A DNA stretch of 8,896 nucleotides. Origin: Candidatus Kapaibacterium sp. (GTDB taxonomy: Bacteria; Bacteroidota; Ignavibacteria; Kapaibacteriales; Kapaibacteriaceae). The stretch spans positions 1 to 8,896 of the forward strand of contig JAURNF010000256.1 in NCBI GenBank assembly GCA_030830285.1, written 5' to 3'. Below the pieces are notes generated by a model. That model was not told where the DNA came from. It was given only the letters and a program-made list of their open reading frames with translations, and did not search any database. Each line of letters opens with the position of its first letter. Position 1 is the stretch's first letter. Below, piece by piece: positions 1-6,744 of the stretch. Made by a program: the position numbers and the translations under genes.

Positions 1-250
1 ATGAGATCGATTCCTTCCCACCACGCTGCGATGCCCAGGCATTGACATCCTGCACAGCCATGCGCGCAGCTTCATTACCCGTAATGCCAAGCGTATTCCA
101 ATTCCCGGTCATCGAGAAGAGTCCACTGATCTCGTACGTCTTCGTTTCTTTGTCATGTGGATCCATTACATCCGCATGCCGACAACCGCCAAGTACACTT
201 GCGGCGAGAAATCCACTGAGCAAGAATCGACGAGTAGCTGACATTGACAT
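1..250 (-). CDS. Substrate-binding lipoprotein, Peripla_BP_6/LivJ-like (N-terminal 83 residues only)
   Basis: Only the first 83 codons lie in the window; the gene continues past position 1. The protein opens with a lipoprotein signal: two arginines (TRRFLL, residues 6-11), a hydrophobic stretch and a lipobox LGGC with the lipidated cysteine at residue 23. The TRR-F-L arrangement resembles a Tat signal, but Sec export is equally possible. From about residue 41 the pattern YEISGLFSMTGNWNTLG and GNEAARMAVQDVN matches the first strand and helix of receptor-ligand-binding/branched-chain amino acid ABC substrate-binding proteins (LivJ type). The residue after Cys is Arg, so there is no Asp+2 inner-membrane retention signal. 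The first of two nearby ATGs (250 and 244) is chosen because GAGG lies 8 nt upstream of it. It follows the symporter fusion by 59 bp on the same strand. Ligand unknown; no ABC permease or ATPase is visible here. The family call rests on a short N-terminus. Confidence 0.72.
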   Translation of the reverse strand, partial: MSMSATRRFLLSGFLAASVLGGCRHADVMDPHDKETKTYEISGLFSMTGNWNTLGITGNEAARMAVQDVNAWASQRGGKESIS

Positions 251-258
251 TGAGACAA

Positions 259-262
259 CCTC
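259..262 (-). promoter_or_regulatory. Shine-Dalgarno site of the lipoprotein gene
   Basis: On the minus strand GAGG lies 8 nt before the ATG at 250 and 14 nt before the ATG at 244. The spacing favours the upstream ATG, giving the N-terminus MSMSATRR. Confidence 0.6.
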
Positions 263-293
263 ATGGGTAGTGTGTTGTGAAGCGTCGAATATA

Positions 294-306
294 CGTAGCA
301 ACTACG
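294..306 (-). other. Small perfect stem-loop after the symporter-fusion stop codon
   Basis: CGTAG-CAA-CTACG (read on the plus strand) forms a 5-bp perfect stem with a 3-nt loop, three bases after the TAA stop of the symporter fusion. On the minus strand it is followed by TATATTCG rather than a run of T, so it is at best a weak terminator or an mRNA processing or stability element between the fusion gene and the lipoprotein gene. It could also be chance: a 5-bp stem is short. Confidence 0.3.
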
Positions 307-309
307 CGG

Positions 310-2391
310 TTAGCGCGCAATCCAGTACGCGAAGAGCCGATCAAAGAACCCGACCGACCGCTCCTGCGAGATCCACTGCTGCAAATAATCTCGCAAGTCA
401 GCATCATTCCCCGCCACGAGCACCACGCACTCCGTCGGCACCCTATTTCGCAGGATGGGCAGCATGCTTGTGTGTGGATACACCACCGACCATGAAGCAC
501 CACCTTCAGCCGTCGTCAAAAGCGCATCAGCAATGCGAGAGGTTGTGTCACGCAAGAACTCAGCGTGCTCTCGTAGTCGGACAATTGAGATGCGTGCAGG
601 TTGATCGTTTTGACTTAGTGCGATGGATAGCGCTCGAACAACGTCATCGCTCACTGGTTCGGAGTCAGCCGTTGCAATACGTAGCGGACGTTCAGCATTC
701 GCCGCGCGATCCTGTACGTCACCAACACGATCGTCATGCACAACAAGTGCGCGATGCACCTGCTGATACCCATCGGTGGAATTGTAGAGCGCTGATCGCG
801 ATGGAGAATCAAGAATGCCACCAACGGCGATGTCAATCCGCTGTCTGGCGATGTACTTCTCAAGTACCGATGTTGCTGCTTCGTATATCTCGAGCCGCAC
901 ACCAAGTTGCTTTGCAAGAGCCGTGATGACATCAATATCATACCCGACCAACTTGCCGTCGCTTCGGTGATATGCCCACGGTAGACTCTGCGATCTGACA
1001 CCAACGCGCAATACACCACGGCGTCGGATTGCTTCAAGCGATACCGTATCTGCGCCCGGCAGATCTTGTCGCAACACTGTCGGTACGCGCGGCACCATTG
1101 GTTCGAGCGTCATCATGGTTGCTGCACCGTTATACGTTCCCGCAAGCGTCTGCGTCAGCATCCCTCGCGCGCCAATGCCGAGTCCGATAGCAAGCGCTAC
1201 GGTGCAGAACAACCCCACAAGTGCCGGACGTATTCGAAGCTTCAGCGTGCCGCGTGATTGTGCAACCACAGCTAACACCATCGCTACCATGCCCAACATC
1301 GCAAGCGTCTTCTCAACGCGATAGATCCACTCGCCATTGATAAAGAACACGCTGATGAGATCTTCTGGCAACCCAGCATTCACAAGCTCGAGTCGGATTG
1401 TCGTGCGTATGCCACTGACGACCGTCGGTATTCCTGATGCAAAGAGTTGCACATATGATGCTGCAGAGAACGACCGATCGGCGTACCATGCACAGAATGG
1501 TACCATAAACAGCAAGAATACTTGTCCAGCCGTTGGGAGAATAAAACCAACCGGTACCACAGCCGATACTTGTTCCTGCGTGTCATCATCACCACCAAGT
1601 TCTGCGCTCATCGACTCAACGAGCATTGGCAATGCAATGATCAAGTTCGTCGTCGACGCCGTCAGCAAGAACGGAGCGCTGATCATTCGCCATAGTGAGC
1701 GCAACGATGTGGGCGTTGTACTTACAATGAGCGTTACAATCGCAGCCATGAGCACGATGTACCCACCAATACCAAGCACAGGCAGCGCATGCAGTCGAAT
1801 GAGCTGATTGAGATCAAGCGCTTCGATCGACACAGCCGTGAATGCAAACACTCCAAGCGGTGTGAGCTTGGCAACGAGCTTGTTCATTTTTTGAAACACT
1901 CGTCGCAGCACGTCGACTGGACCTAGCACGACATTACGATCGTTGAGCGCCTGTACAATGAACCCAATCGCAACGCAAAACAACACGACAGCTGGAAAGT
2001 TGTCCGCTGCCATGGCACCGAACACATTAAATGGTAGGTACGTATTGAGTAAGTCGGTGCGCGACGTATCAACAAGCATATCTGGTCGGAAGAACGCCGA
2101 CGTCTCGAGGTCTGGCAACCACGTTGGTACGATCACAGCCATCGCAACTGAGCACACCACCACACAGAGGAATGCCACGCCGCCGGTTCGCACAAGCAAG
2201 GATCGCGATCGCTCGGAAAGATTTCCGAGTGAGACGATCAACTCAAGCATGATGTAGGGCATGGTTACAATCTGCGCAGCGCGAATGAACGCGTCGCCTA
2301 TGGGTGCAAGCATTGCAACCCATGATCCACCAACTGCGCCGAGCACACCCCCAACGATGAGCGCGACAATACACTGCATCCCTAATGACAT
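310..2391 (-). CDS. Fusion of an SDF/DAACS symporter-like membrane domain with a C-terminal family-3 solute-binding domain
   Basis: 693 residues in one uninterrupted frame. Residues 1-377 look like the sodium:dicarboxylate/glutamate symporter fold: several hydrophobic helices, an HP1-like loop (LLTASTTNL, 242-250), a TM7-like VVPVGF...PTAGQ (278-290) and an HP2-like SGIPTVVSG (319-327). The family's NMDGT motif is replaced by PTAGQ, and the TM8 D..RT..N...D pattern is absent (region 350-370), so the classical substrate and cation ligands are missing. After a positively charged loop (378-388) a ninth hydrophobic helix follows (about 389-408). Residues about 450-680 form a bac_3 solute-binding domain: RRGVLRVGVR (457-466), LVGYDIDVI (481-489), IDIAVGGILDSPSR (519-532, Arg532 in the place of the usual ligand-binding Arg). 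By the usual symporter topology the extra helix would place this domain in the periplasm. There is no clear Shine-Dalgarno; the ATG at 2391 is the first start in frame, 17 bp after the preceding stop. Amino-acid-like ligand is an inference; transport activity is uncertain. Confidence 0.82.
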   Translation of the reverse strand: MSLGMQCIVALIVGGVLGAVGGSWVAMLAPIGDAFIRAAQIVTMPYIMLELIVSLGNLSERSRSLLVRTGGVAFLCVVVCSVAMAVIVPTWLPDLETSAFFRPDMLVDTSRTDLLNTYLPFNVFGAMAADNFPAVVLFCVAIGFIVQALNDRNVVLGPVDVLRRVFQKMNKLVAKLTPLGVFAFTAVSIEALDLNQLIRLHALPVLGIGGYIVLMAAIVTLIVSTTPTSLRSLWRMISAPFLLTASTTNLIIALPMLVESMSAELGGDDDTQEQVSAVVPVGFILPTAGQVFLLFMVPFCAWYADRSFSAASYVQLFASGIPTVVSGIRTTIRLELVNAGLPEDLISVFFINGEWIYRVEKTLAMLGMVAMVLAVVAQSRGTLKLRIRPALVGLFCTVALAIGLGIGARGMLTQTLAGTYNGAATMMTLEPMVPRVPTVLRQDLPGADTVSLEAIRRRGVLRVGVRSQSLPWAYHRSDGKLVGYDIDVITALAKQLGVRLEIYEAATSVLEKYIARQRIDIAVGGILDSPSRSALYNSTDGYQQVHRALVVHDDRVGDVQDRAANAERPLRIATADSEPVSDDVVRALSIALSQNDQPARISIVRLREHAEFLRDTTSRIADALLTTAEGGASWSVVYPHTSMLPILRNRVPTECVVLVAGNDADLRDYLQQWISQERSVGFFDRLFAYWIAR

Positions 2392-2408
2392 GCCGTGAAG
2401 TTACGGCA
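2391..2408 (-). promoter_or_regulatory. Hairpin spanning the gap and first base of the fusion-gene start codon
   Basis: TGCCGT-GAAGTT-ACGGCA (plus-strand reading) is a perfect 6-bp inverted repeat with a 6-nt loop. It fills the whole 17-bp gap between the upstream stop codon and the fusion gene, and pairs the A of its ATG. No Shine-Dalgarno is visible here. A ribosome finishing the upstream gene would disrupt it, so it could act in translational coupling. The role is inferred, and the stem is short enough to be chance. Confidence 0.35.
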
Positions 2409-3344
2409 TCATTCGTCAGTTTTCTCCGTCGCGGGCGATGTAGACGGAATCGTTGGGATCACACGCCGAGGCACGGCGATATCGATGGTTTCCGTGATGG
2501 GACGTCCAATGGCCGGACCGTGTCGAAGCCGCGCACGGACGAGCAACGTAAACCGAAACTCGTCGTTCCGCTTGGCAATTGGTAGGGGGCGTCCAGCGAT
2601 CGCGGCCGTGATCGCGACAGTACCATCATCGAGCAACTTCGATTGAACCTGCACGCTCCTGCGCGCATCAAGTGCTGTGTCGGGTGTGACAAGTGAGCCC
2701 GCTTCGTAGCCAACTTCGACGTCGTGGCGCGTAAACGTGCGCAGCTCGGGCAAGCCCCTTACCGAATCGCTTCGCGGGATACGAATGCGGATGCCATTGA
2801 TCGACACCTGAAACGGCTCATTCGCCTTCGTCGACCGCACGACGGTCATATCCTCCGAATCGATCCGCGCACGAGGAATCGGCCAATTAATTACACGCAC
2901 ACTAAATGGCTGTGAGGTGGTGCCTAGCCACTCTTCCCCATCCCACACAGCAGCGCTCACTGTGAGACGAACGGATCCAAGCACAGAGTCCTTAGGAAGG
3001 GGCAATCCCTTCCCCTCAAGGTGCACTGCAATGAACACTTCTGAACGAGCCGAGTCGATTGACACGGCCCACACGCTATCGAGCACTGGCTTGTACCGTT
3101 GGTACTCACCCTTGAGTGAGCGCATCGACGATGTTTTGATAACGGCCTTGACGGTATCGATCACACCTGTGGCATAGATATGTCGAATGGTAAATGCAGG
3201 ACGTGCGTTATCACTCATGAATTCAGCACGCGCCTGTTCTACGTCAAGCATCGGTGCGTGGAGTGCGTCTTGTTGAACAAGTGCAGACCATCCAGCACAT
3301 ACGCTGAAATGAAGCGCACATGTTACAGCTACCAGACGCATCAT
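2409..3344 (-). CDS. Secreted protein of unknown family
   Basis: 311 residues; I do not recognise the family. It begins with a probable Sec signal peptide (MMRLVAVTCALHFSVCAGWSA, about 1-21, cleavage near 21). The rest looks like alternating beta strands with hydrophilic turns, for example VWAVSIDSARSEVFIAVHLEG (91-111, strand-rich), SVRLTVSAAVWDGEEWLG (124-141), PFQVSINGIRIRIPR (177-191) and FRFTLLVRARLR (263-274), suggesting a beta-sandwich-like periplasmic or surface protein. The C-terminus is Pro/Thr/Ser-rich and polar (about 296-311). No lipobox and no membrane anchor beyond the signal. The ATG at 3344 is one base after the TAA of the TPR gene, with AAGGG 10 nt upstream; a second ATG follows at once (3341). 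Such close spacing implies co-translation with the TPR protein and possibly a shared function in the envelope. Confidence 0.7.
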   Translation of the reverse strand: MMRLVAVTCALHFSVCAGWSALVQQDALHAPMLDVEQARAEFMSDNARPAFTIRHIYATGVIDTVKAVIKTSSMRSLKGEYQRYKPVLDSVWAVSIDSARSEVFIAVHLEGKGLPLPKDSVLGSVRLTVSAAVWDGEEWLGTTSQPFSVRVINWPIPRARIDSEDMTVVRSTKANEPFQVSINGIRIRIPRSDSVRGLPELRTFTRHDVEVGYEAGSLVTPDTALDARRSVQVQSKLLDDGTVAITAAIAGRPLPIAKRNDEFRFTLLVRARLRHGPAIGRPITETIDIAVPRRVIPTIPSTSPATEKTDE

Positions 3345-3345
3345 G

Positions 3346-3858
3346 TTACGGACACCCTTGCATGAAACGAAGGGCCGTACTGTCGCCGAGCTTCAAGGCT
3401 TCGCGGAGATCATCGCACACAACTCGTGGATCAGTTCCCAGCATGCGGCGCACACGCGCACGGAAGAGATATGCCTTCGGGAAGGTACTGTCTTGCCGGA
3501 TCACCGACGATACATCATCCATCGAATGCACGAGCAACCCCATCTCTGCTTGCACAACGGCACGTTGCATGCGTGCATTCAGGAGTTCGGGGCGGACAGC
3601 AAGGATGCGATCGAGATCATCCTTTGCCTCGCCATAGCGTCCCATACGCATGTAGGCTGTGGCACGGTTAAAGCGCACGTTTGTGCTGATGCTGTCGAGT
3701 GCAATGGCACGCGAGTAGAACTCTACGGCCTCGGCGTACTGACCCTTGTTAAACGTGTTGAGTCCCTTCCCAAACAATTCCTGCAGCATATCCTGCAGAT
3801 CATCTTGGGCTAGGGCAACGCTCGAGAGCAGAAGAAGGACAAGTCCGAAACGTATCAT
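3346..3858 (-). CDS. Small secreted TPR-repeat protein
   Basis: 170 residues from the ATG at 3858; a TTG immediately upstream (3861) would add one residue and is less likely. A signal peptide (IRFGLVLLLLSSVALA, cleavage before Gln-Asp) is followed by tandem tetratricopeptide repeats. The clearest are GLNTFNKGQYAEAVEFYSRA (about 33-52) with AIALDS after it, and FNRATAYMRMGRYGEAKDDL (about 64-83) with ILAVRPE. Two weaker units follow (about 96-129 and 130-163). The end, CDDLREALKLGDSTALRFMQ then GC, resembles a closing pattern often seen in Bacteroidota TPR proteins. TPRs bind other proteins; no partner can be named, though the adjacent secreted protein is the obvious candidate. It lies 27 bp after pntB and has no clear Shine-Dalgarno. 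Confidence 0.8.
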   Translation of the reverse strand: MIRFGLVLLLLSSVALAQDDLQDMLQELFGKGLNTFNKGQYAEAVEFYSRAIALDSISTNVRFNRATAYMRMGRYGEAKDDLDRILAVRPELLNARMQRAVVQAEMGLLVHSMDDVSSVIRQDSTFPKAYLFRARVRRMLGTDPRVVCDDLREALKLGDSTALRFMQGCP

Positions 3859-3885
3859 CAACGAATATCAGACATCAGCGCGACA

Positions 3886-5301
3886 TCACAAGGCCTTGAC
3901 CTGTGCAGCAAGAGCAGTGAGCGATGCCTTTGCATCACCAAACAACATTGCAGTGTTCGGACGGAAGAAGAGCTCGTTTTCAATGCCTGCATAGCCGGCC
4001 TTCATCGAGCGCTTCATCACGATCACGTGCGTTGCCAACTCGACATCGAGAATCGGCATTCCATAAATCGGTGACGTCGGGTCGGTCTTTGCAGCAGGAT
4101 TCACAACGTCGTTGGCACCCACCACGAGCACCACATCAGTAGTTGGGAACTCGGGATTGATCTCGTCCATCTCCACAAGTTTATCGTACGACACGTCAGC
4201 TTCTGCAAGGAGTACGTTCATGTGTCCTGGCATACGACCGGCAACCGGATGCACAGCATACTTCACCGTTACGCCCTTACTCTCGAGCTCATGCTCGAGT
4301 TGATGACATACGTGCTGTGCCTGCGCAACAGCAAGACCATACCCTGGGACGATCACCACCTGCTTTGCATATGCCATAAGCACTGCTGCATCCGCCGCTG
4401 TCACTTCACGGATCGTGCCTTGCACAGCTGATCCGCCCCCTGCAGATGCGCCTGCCTTCTTGGACATCAAGCCGCCGAAGAGGACGTTGGTGAGTGAGCG
4501 GTTCATTGACTTGCACATCACCACGGTGAGAATCGTCCCAGCCGATCCGACAAGGATACCGCCGATGAGCATCACCATGTTGCCATAGAGAAAGCCACCA
4601 CATGCAGCAGCAACACCGGTAAACGAGTTCAACAGCGAGATCACCACCGGCATGTCTGCGCCGCCAATTGGCATCACGAAGAGCACGCCGTAGGCAAGCG
4701 ACAGCACCGCGAGAATCACAAGCGTCTGCATGCCCGTCATCGTGCCCATCACGTACATTGTTGACACAACGACCACACCCGCAAGCACAAGGATGTTGAC
4801 GAATTGCTGTCCCTTCACATCGATGTCGCCAATACGCTCAGCGAGTTTGCCGAAGGCAATGATCGATCCTGAGAACGACACACTGCCAATCACGAGTCCG
4901 GCCATAATTGTAAGCGATGTGCCAACATCGGCTGCATGTGCGCCCCCTGCCATCGCGCTGTGATGCGATTCCTCAATGAGCGAGATCAGTGCAGCACATG
5001 CACCACCCATACCGTTGAAGAACGATACCATTTGTGGCATCGATGTCATCTTGACCTTGATGGCCATCATCCAACCAATCACGGTGCCGATGGCCAAGCC
5101 GCCGATGATCCATGGAATGTTGTGCAGATGTTCGCCATTGCTGTTTGTGTACAGCGTGATGGTGCCAAGAATGGCTAGGCCCATACCGGCCGCTGCTACC
5201 AGATTGCCACGACGCGCCGTTGCTGGCGAGCCGAGCATCTTCATGCCTACGATAAACGTGACCGATGCAACGAGGTAGATGATCGCAAGGAGTGATTCCA
5301 T
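3886..5301 (-). CDS. pntB: NAD(P) transhydrogenase subunit beta (domain II C-terminal part plus NADP(H)-binding domain III)
   Basis: 471 residues, near the usual length of about 460-480. With PntAA and PntAB it couples hydride transfer between NAD(H) and NADP(H) to proton movement across the inner membrane, usually to make NADPH. The first part (1-265) is a bundle of membrane helices with the family signatures VSFFNGMGG (92-100), FGKLAERIG (150-158) and VVISLLNSFTGVAAACGGF (219-237). Domain III (about 300-471) carries the NADP(H) site: VIVPGYGLAVAQAQ (316-329), HPVAGRMPGHMNVLLAEADV (351-370), VGANDVVNPAA (394-404), VMKRSMKAGYAG (428-439) and LFGDAK (453-458). The start ATG at 5301 shares its first base with the pntAB stop (TAATG), and AAGAGG lies 5 nt upstream. 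All landmark motifs are intact, so an active enzyme is expected. Confidence 0.96.
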   Translation of the reverse strand: MESLLAIIYLVASVTFIVGMKMLGSPATARRGNLVAAAGMGLAILGTITLYTNSNGEHLHNIPWIIGGLAIGTVIGWMMAIKVKMTSMPQMVSFFNGMGGACAALISLIEESHHSAMAGGAHAADVGTSLTIMAGLVIGSVSFSGSIIAFGKLAERIGDIDVKGQQFVNILVLAGVVVVSTMYVMGTMTGMQTLVILAVLSLAYGVLFVMPIGGADMPVVISLLNSFTGVAAACGGFLYGNMVMLIGGILVGSAGTILTVVMCKSMNRSLTNVLFGGLMSKKAGASAGGGSAVQGTIREVTAADAAVLMAYAKQVVIVPGYGLAVAQAQHVCHQLEHELESKGVTVKYAVHPVAGRMPGHMNVLLAEADVSYDKLVEMDEINPEFPTTDVVLVVGANDVVNPAAKTDPTSPIYGMPILDVELATHVIVMKRSMKAGYAGIENELFFRPNTAMLFGDAKASLTALAAQVKAL

Positions 5302-5585
5302 TACTGCCTCTTCTTGAACATTTCAAGCATACGATTGGTCACAACGAAGCCGCCAACAACATTGAGCGTTCCAAGGATGACGGCAATGAAGCCAAGGATC
5401 ATTGGTAGCGTTTCCGTTGCCTGTCCCATCACGATGATCGAGCCGATGATGACGACGCCGTGAATAGCGTTTGCACCAGACATCAGCGGTGTGTGCAGAA
5501 CGCTGGGTACGTGCATGATGAGCTCGACACCGAGGAAGATCATCATGATGATGAGGTACAAGAGCTGTAGCGTTTCGGTACTCAT
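5301..5585 (-). CDS. pntAB: NAD(P) transhydrogenase subunit alpha 2 (small membrane subunit)
   Basis: 94 residues. It supplies the first membrane helices of transhydrogenase domain II and associates with PntB in the inner membrane. Three hydrophobic segments are visible (about 5-25, 41-54, 61-84). Between the first two lies the family signature VPSVLHTPLMSGANAIHGV (26-44). The open frame extends upstream to 5750, but that extension is highly charged, unlike the family and overlaps pntAA. The ATG at 5585 is chosen because it has a strong GGAGG 7 nt upstream and gives the usual short N-terminus. It overlaps the pntAA stop by four bases (ATGA) and its own stop overlaps the pntB start. The overlaps imply translational coupling for equal subunit synthesis. 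It is shorter than some homologues, which carry a longer N-terminal tail. Confidence 0.93.
   Translation of the reverse strand: MSTETLQLLYLIIMMIFLGVELIMHVPSVLHTPLMSGANAIHGVVIIGSIIVMGQATETLPMILGFIAVILGTLNVVGGFVVTNRMLEMFKKRQ
5307..5312 (-). promoter_or_regulatory. Shine-Dalgarno site of pntB inside pntAB
   Basis: AAGAGG on the minus strand, 5 nt before the pntB ATG and within the last codons of pntAB. Together with the TAATG junction it supports reinitiation by ribosomes finishing pntAB. Confidence 0.6.
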
Positions 5586-6682
5586 GCGCGAACCTCCGAA
5601 CCATAGGTGACCATTGTAGCGGCGACGATCTCGTCGCTCGTATCTGTCGAGATTCCGTCTGACGTTGCTACTGCTGCGAGAAACGTTGTGACATTCTTTG
5701 CGTAGAGCTCGCTTGCATGTGTTGGAACGGACGAAGCAAGGTTGTTGCATCCAATGATGGTAACGCCATTGTGTTCAACTGTTGCATCGGGTTTGCTGAG
5801 TTCGCAATTGCCACCAGCCTCGGTGGCCATATCGACAATCACTGAACCACGTTTCATCTTCGCTACTTGTGCTGCAGTGATGAGTCGCGGTGCCGTGCCA
5901 CCAACAACAAGTGCAGTGGTTATCACGAGGTCGGCCTCTGAGAGCGACTTCTCGACGGCGGCTGTTTGACGTGCAAGCACATCACTGTCGATGTCGGCAA
6001 CGTAACCGCCCTGCACATTCACACGGTCGAGTCCTTCCACCATGATAAACTTCGCGCCCAAGCTCTCGACTTGTTCCTTCGTCTCGGGTCGAATGTCGGA
6101 TACTTCCACGCGTGCACCCAATCGCTTTGCAGTGGCAATTGCTTGAAGTCCAGCCACACCAGCACCATAGATCAGCACCTTTGCGGGAGTCACGGTACCT
6201 GCAGCAGTCATCATCAGTGGGAATACACGACCAAGTGCATTGGCACCGACGATCACTGCCTTGTAGCCTGCGAGATTGTTCTGCGACGACAACACGTCCA
6301 TACTCTGCGCTCGGGTGATACGAGGCATTGCATCGAGCGCATACGTCGTTACACCCCGCGCAGCAAGTGCATCGAGCACATCACGATGTCGCTTGGGATA
6401 CACATACGATACCAACGACTGTCCACTGCGGAGCTCAGCGATCTCGACTGGCGACGGAACAGCGACGCGCAGGACGAGCGTCGCTCGCTGCAACACCTCG
6501 CTTCGCGACATAACAGCTGCTCCCGCATCGCGGTATGCAGCATCATCAAAGCCGGCAGCAATGCCTGCCCCCTCCTCGATGTGAACGGAATGGCCCTTGT
6601 CTGTGAGATGGAGACAAGCCGAAGGGACGAGGGCCACACGTCGCTCACCAGCAAGCGTCTCCTTGAGGACACCGATGTTCAT
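5582..6682 (-). CDS. pntAA: NAD(P) transhydrogenase subunit alpha 1 (NAD(H)-binding domain I)
   Basis: 366 residues, slightly shorter than the Rhodospirillum rubrum domain I protein (about 384). It is the cytoplasmic NAD(H)-binding subunit of the proton-pumping transhydrogenase, related to alanine dehydrogenase. The N-terminal signature GVLKETLAGERRVALVP is at 4-20. The RQD loop RITRAQSMDVLSSQ (121-134) keeps Arg121, Gln126, Asp129 and Ser132, which match by spacing R. rubrum Arg127, Gln132, Asp135 and Ser138. The Rossmann loop GAGVAGLQAI (173-182) is followed by Asp196 at the end of the second strand, where NAD-specific enzymes have an acidic residue. Further signatures are VDMATEAGGNCE (283-294) and GCNNLASSVPTHAS (311-324). 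The ATG at 6682 begins exactly at the family signature; no Shine-Dalgarno is evident. It is the first gene of the minus-strand cluster. It is separate from PntAB, unlike the fused PntA of enterobacteria. Confidence 0.96.
   Translation of the reverse strand: MNIGVLKETLAGERRVALVPSACLHLTDKGHSVHIEEGAGIAAGFDDAAYRDAGAAVMSRSEVLQRATLVLRVAVPSPVEIAELRSGQSLVSYVYPKRHRDVLDALAARGVTTYALDAMPRITRAQSMDVLSSQNNLAGYKAVIVGANALGRVFPLMMTAAGTVTPAKVLIYGAGVAGLQAIATAKRLGARVEVSDIRPETKEQVESLGAKFIMVEGLDRVNVQGGYVADIDSDVLARQTAAVEKSLSEADLVITTALVVGGTAPRLITAAQVAKMKRGSVIVDMATEAGGNCELSKPDATVEHNGVTIIGCNNLASSVPTHASELYAKNVTTFLAAVATSDGISTDTSDEIVAATMVTYGSEVRA
5593..5597 (-). promoter_or_regulatory. Shine-Dalgarno site fixing the pntAB start
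   Basis: GGAGG on the minus strand, 7 nt before the ATG at 5585 and inside the end of pntAA. It is the strongest ribosome-binding site in the window and argues against the longer upstream start at 5750. Confidence 0.7.
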
Positions 6683-6718
6683 GCGTCAAACGTAGGGAAA
6701 AGCGTCTGCCGAACCATG

Positions 6719-6728
6719 ATTATTATCA
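6719..6728 (-). promoter_or_regulatory. Possible -10 region for the pnt cluster
   Basis: The most AT-rich stretch of the gap reads TGATAATAAT on the minus strand, 36-45 nt before the pntAA ATG, a suitable place for a -10 element. No convincing -35 lies at 16-18 nt upstream, and if the host uses a Bacteroidota-type sigma factor the element would look different. Tentative. Confidence 0.25.
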
Positions 6729-6744
6729 GAGTTCCCCAATGTTG

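Noticed and set aside
42..926. Long plus-strand open frame of 294 codons
   Set aside because: It lies antisense to the end of the symporter fusion and the start of the lipoprotein, both with clear family motifs. Its product is rich in Arg, His, Gln and Cys with no recognisable domain, typical of a shadow frame.
310..1050. Possible frameshift or gene-prediction artefact creating the symporter/solute-binding fusion
   Set aside because: The frame is continuous from 2391 to 310 with no internal stop, the linker is in the same frame as both domains, and the added helix gives a sensible topology. No independent start with a ribosome-binding site was noticed before the binding domain.
3889..3898. 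Perfect 10-bp palindrome CAAGGCCTTG near the pntB stop
   Set aside because: It encodes the last codons of pntB and has no loop or T-run to act as a terminator; it is probably due to codon content.
5586..5750. N-terminal extension of pntAB to a start at 5750
   Set aside because: The added 55 residues are strongly charged, unlike transhydrogenase subunits, and overlap pntAA out of frame. The start at 5585 has GGAGG and the ATGA overlap.
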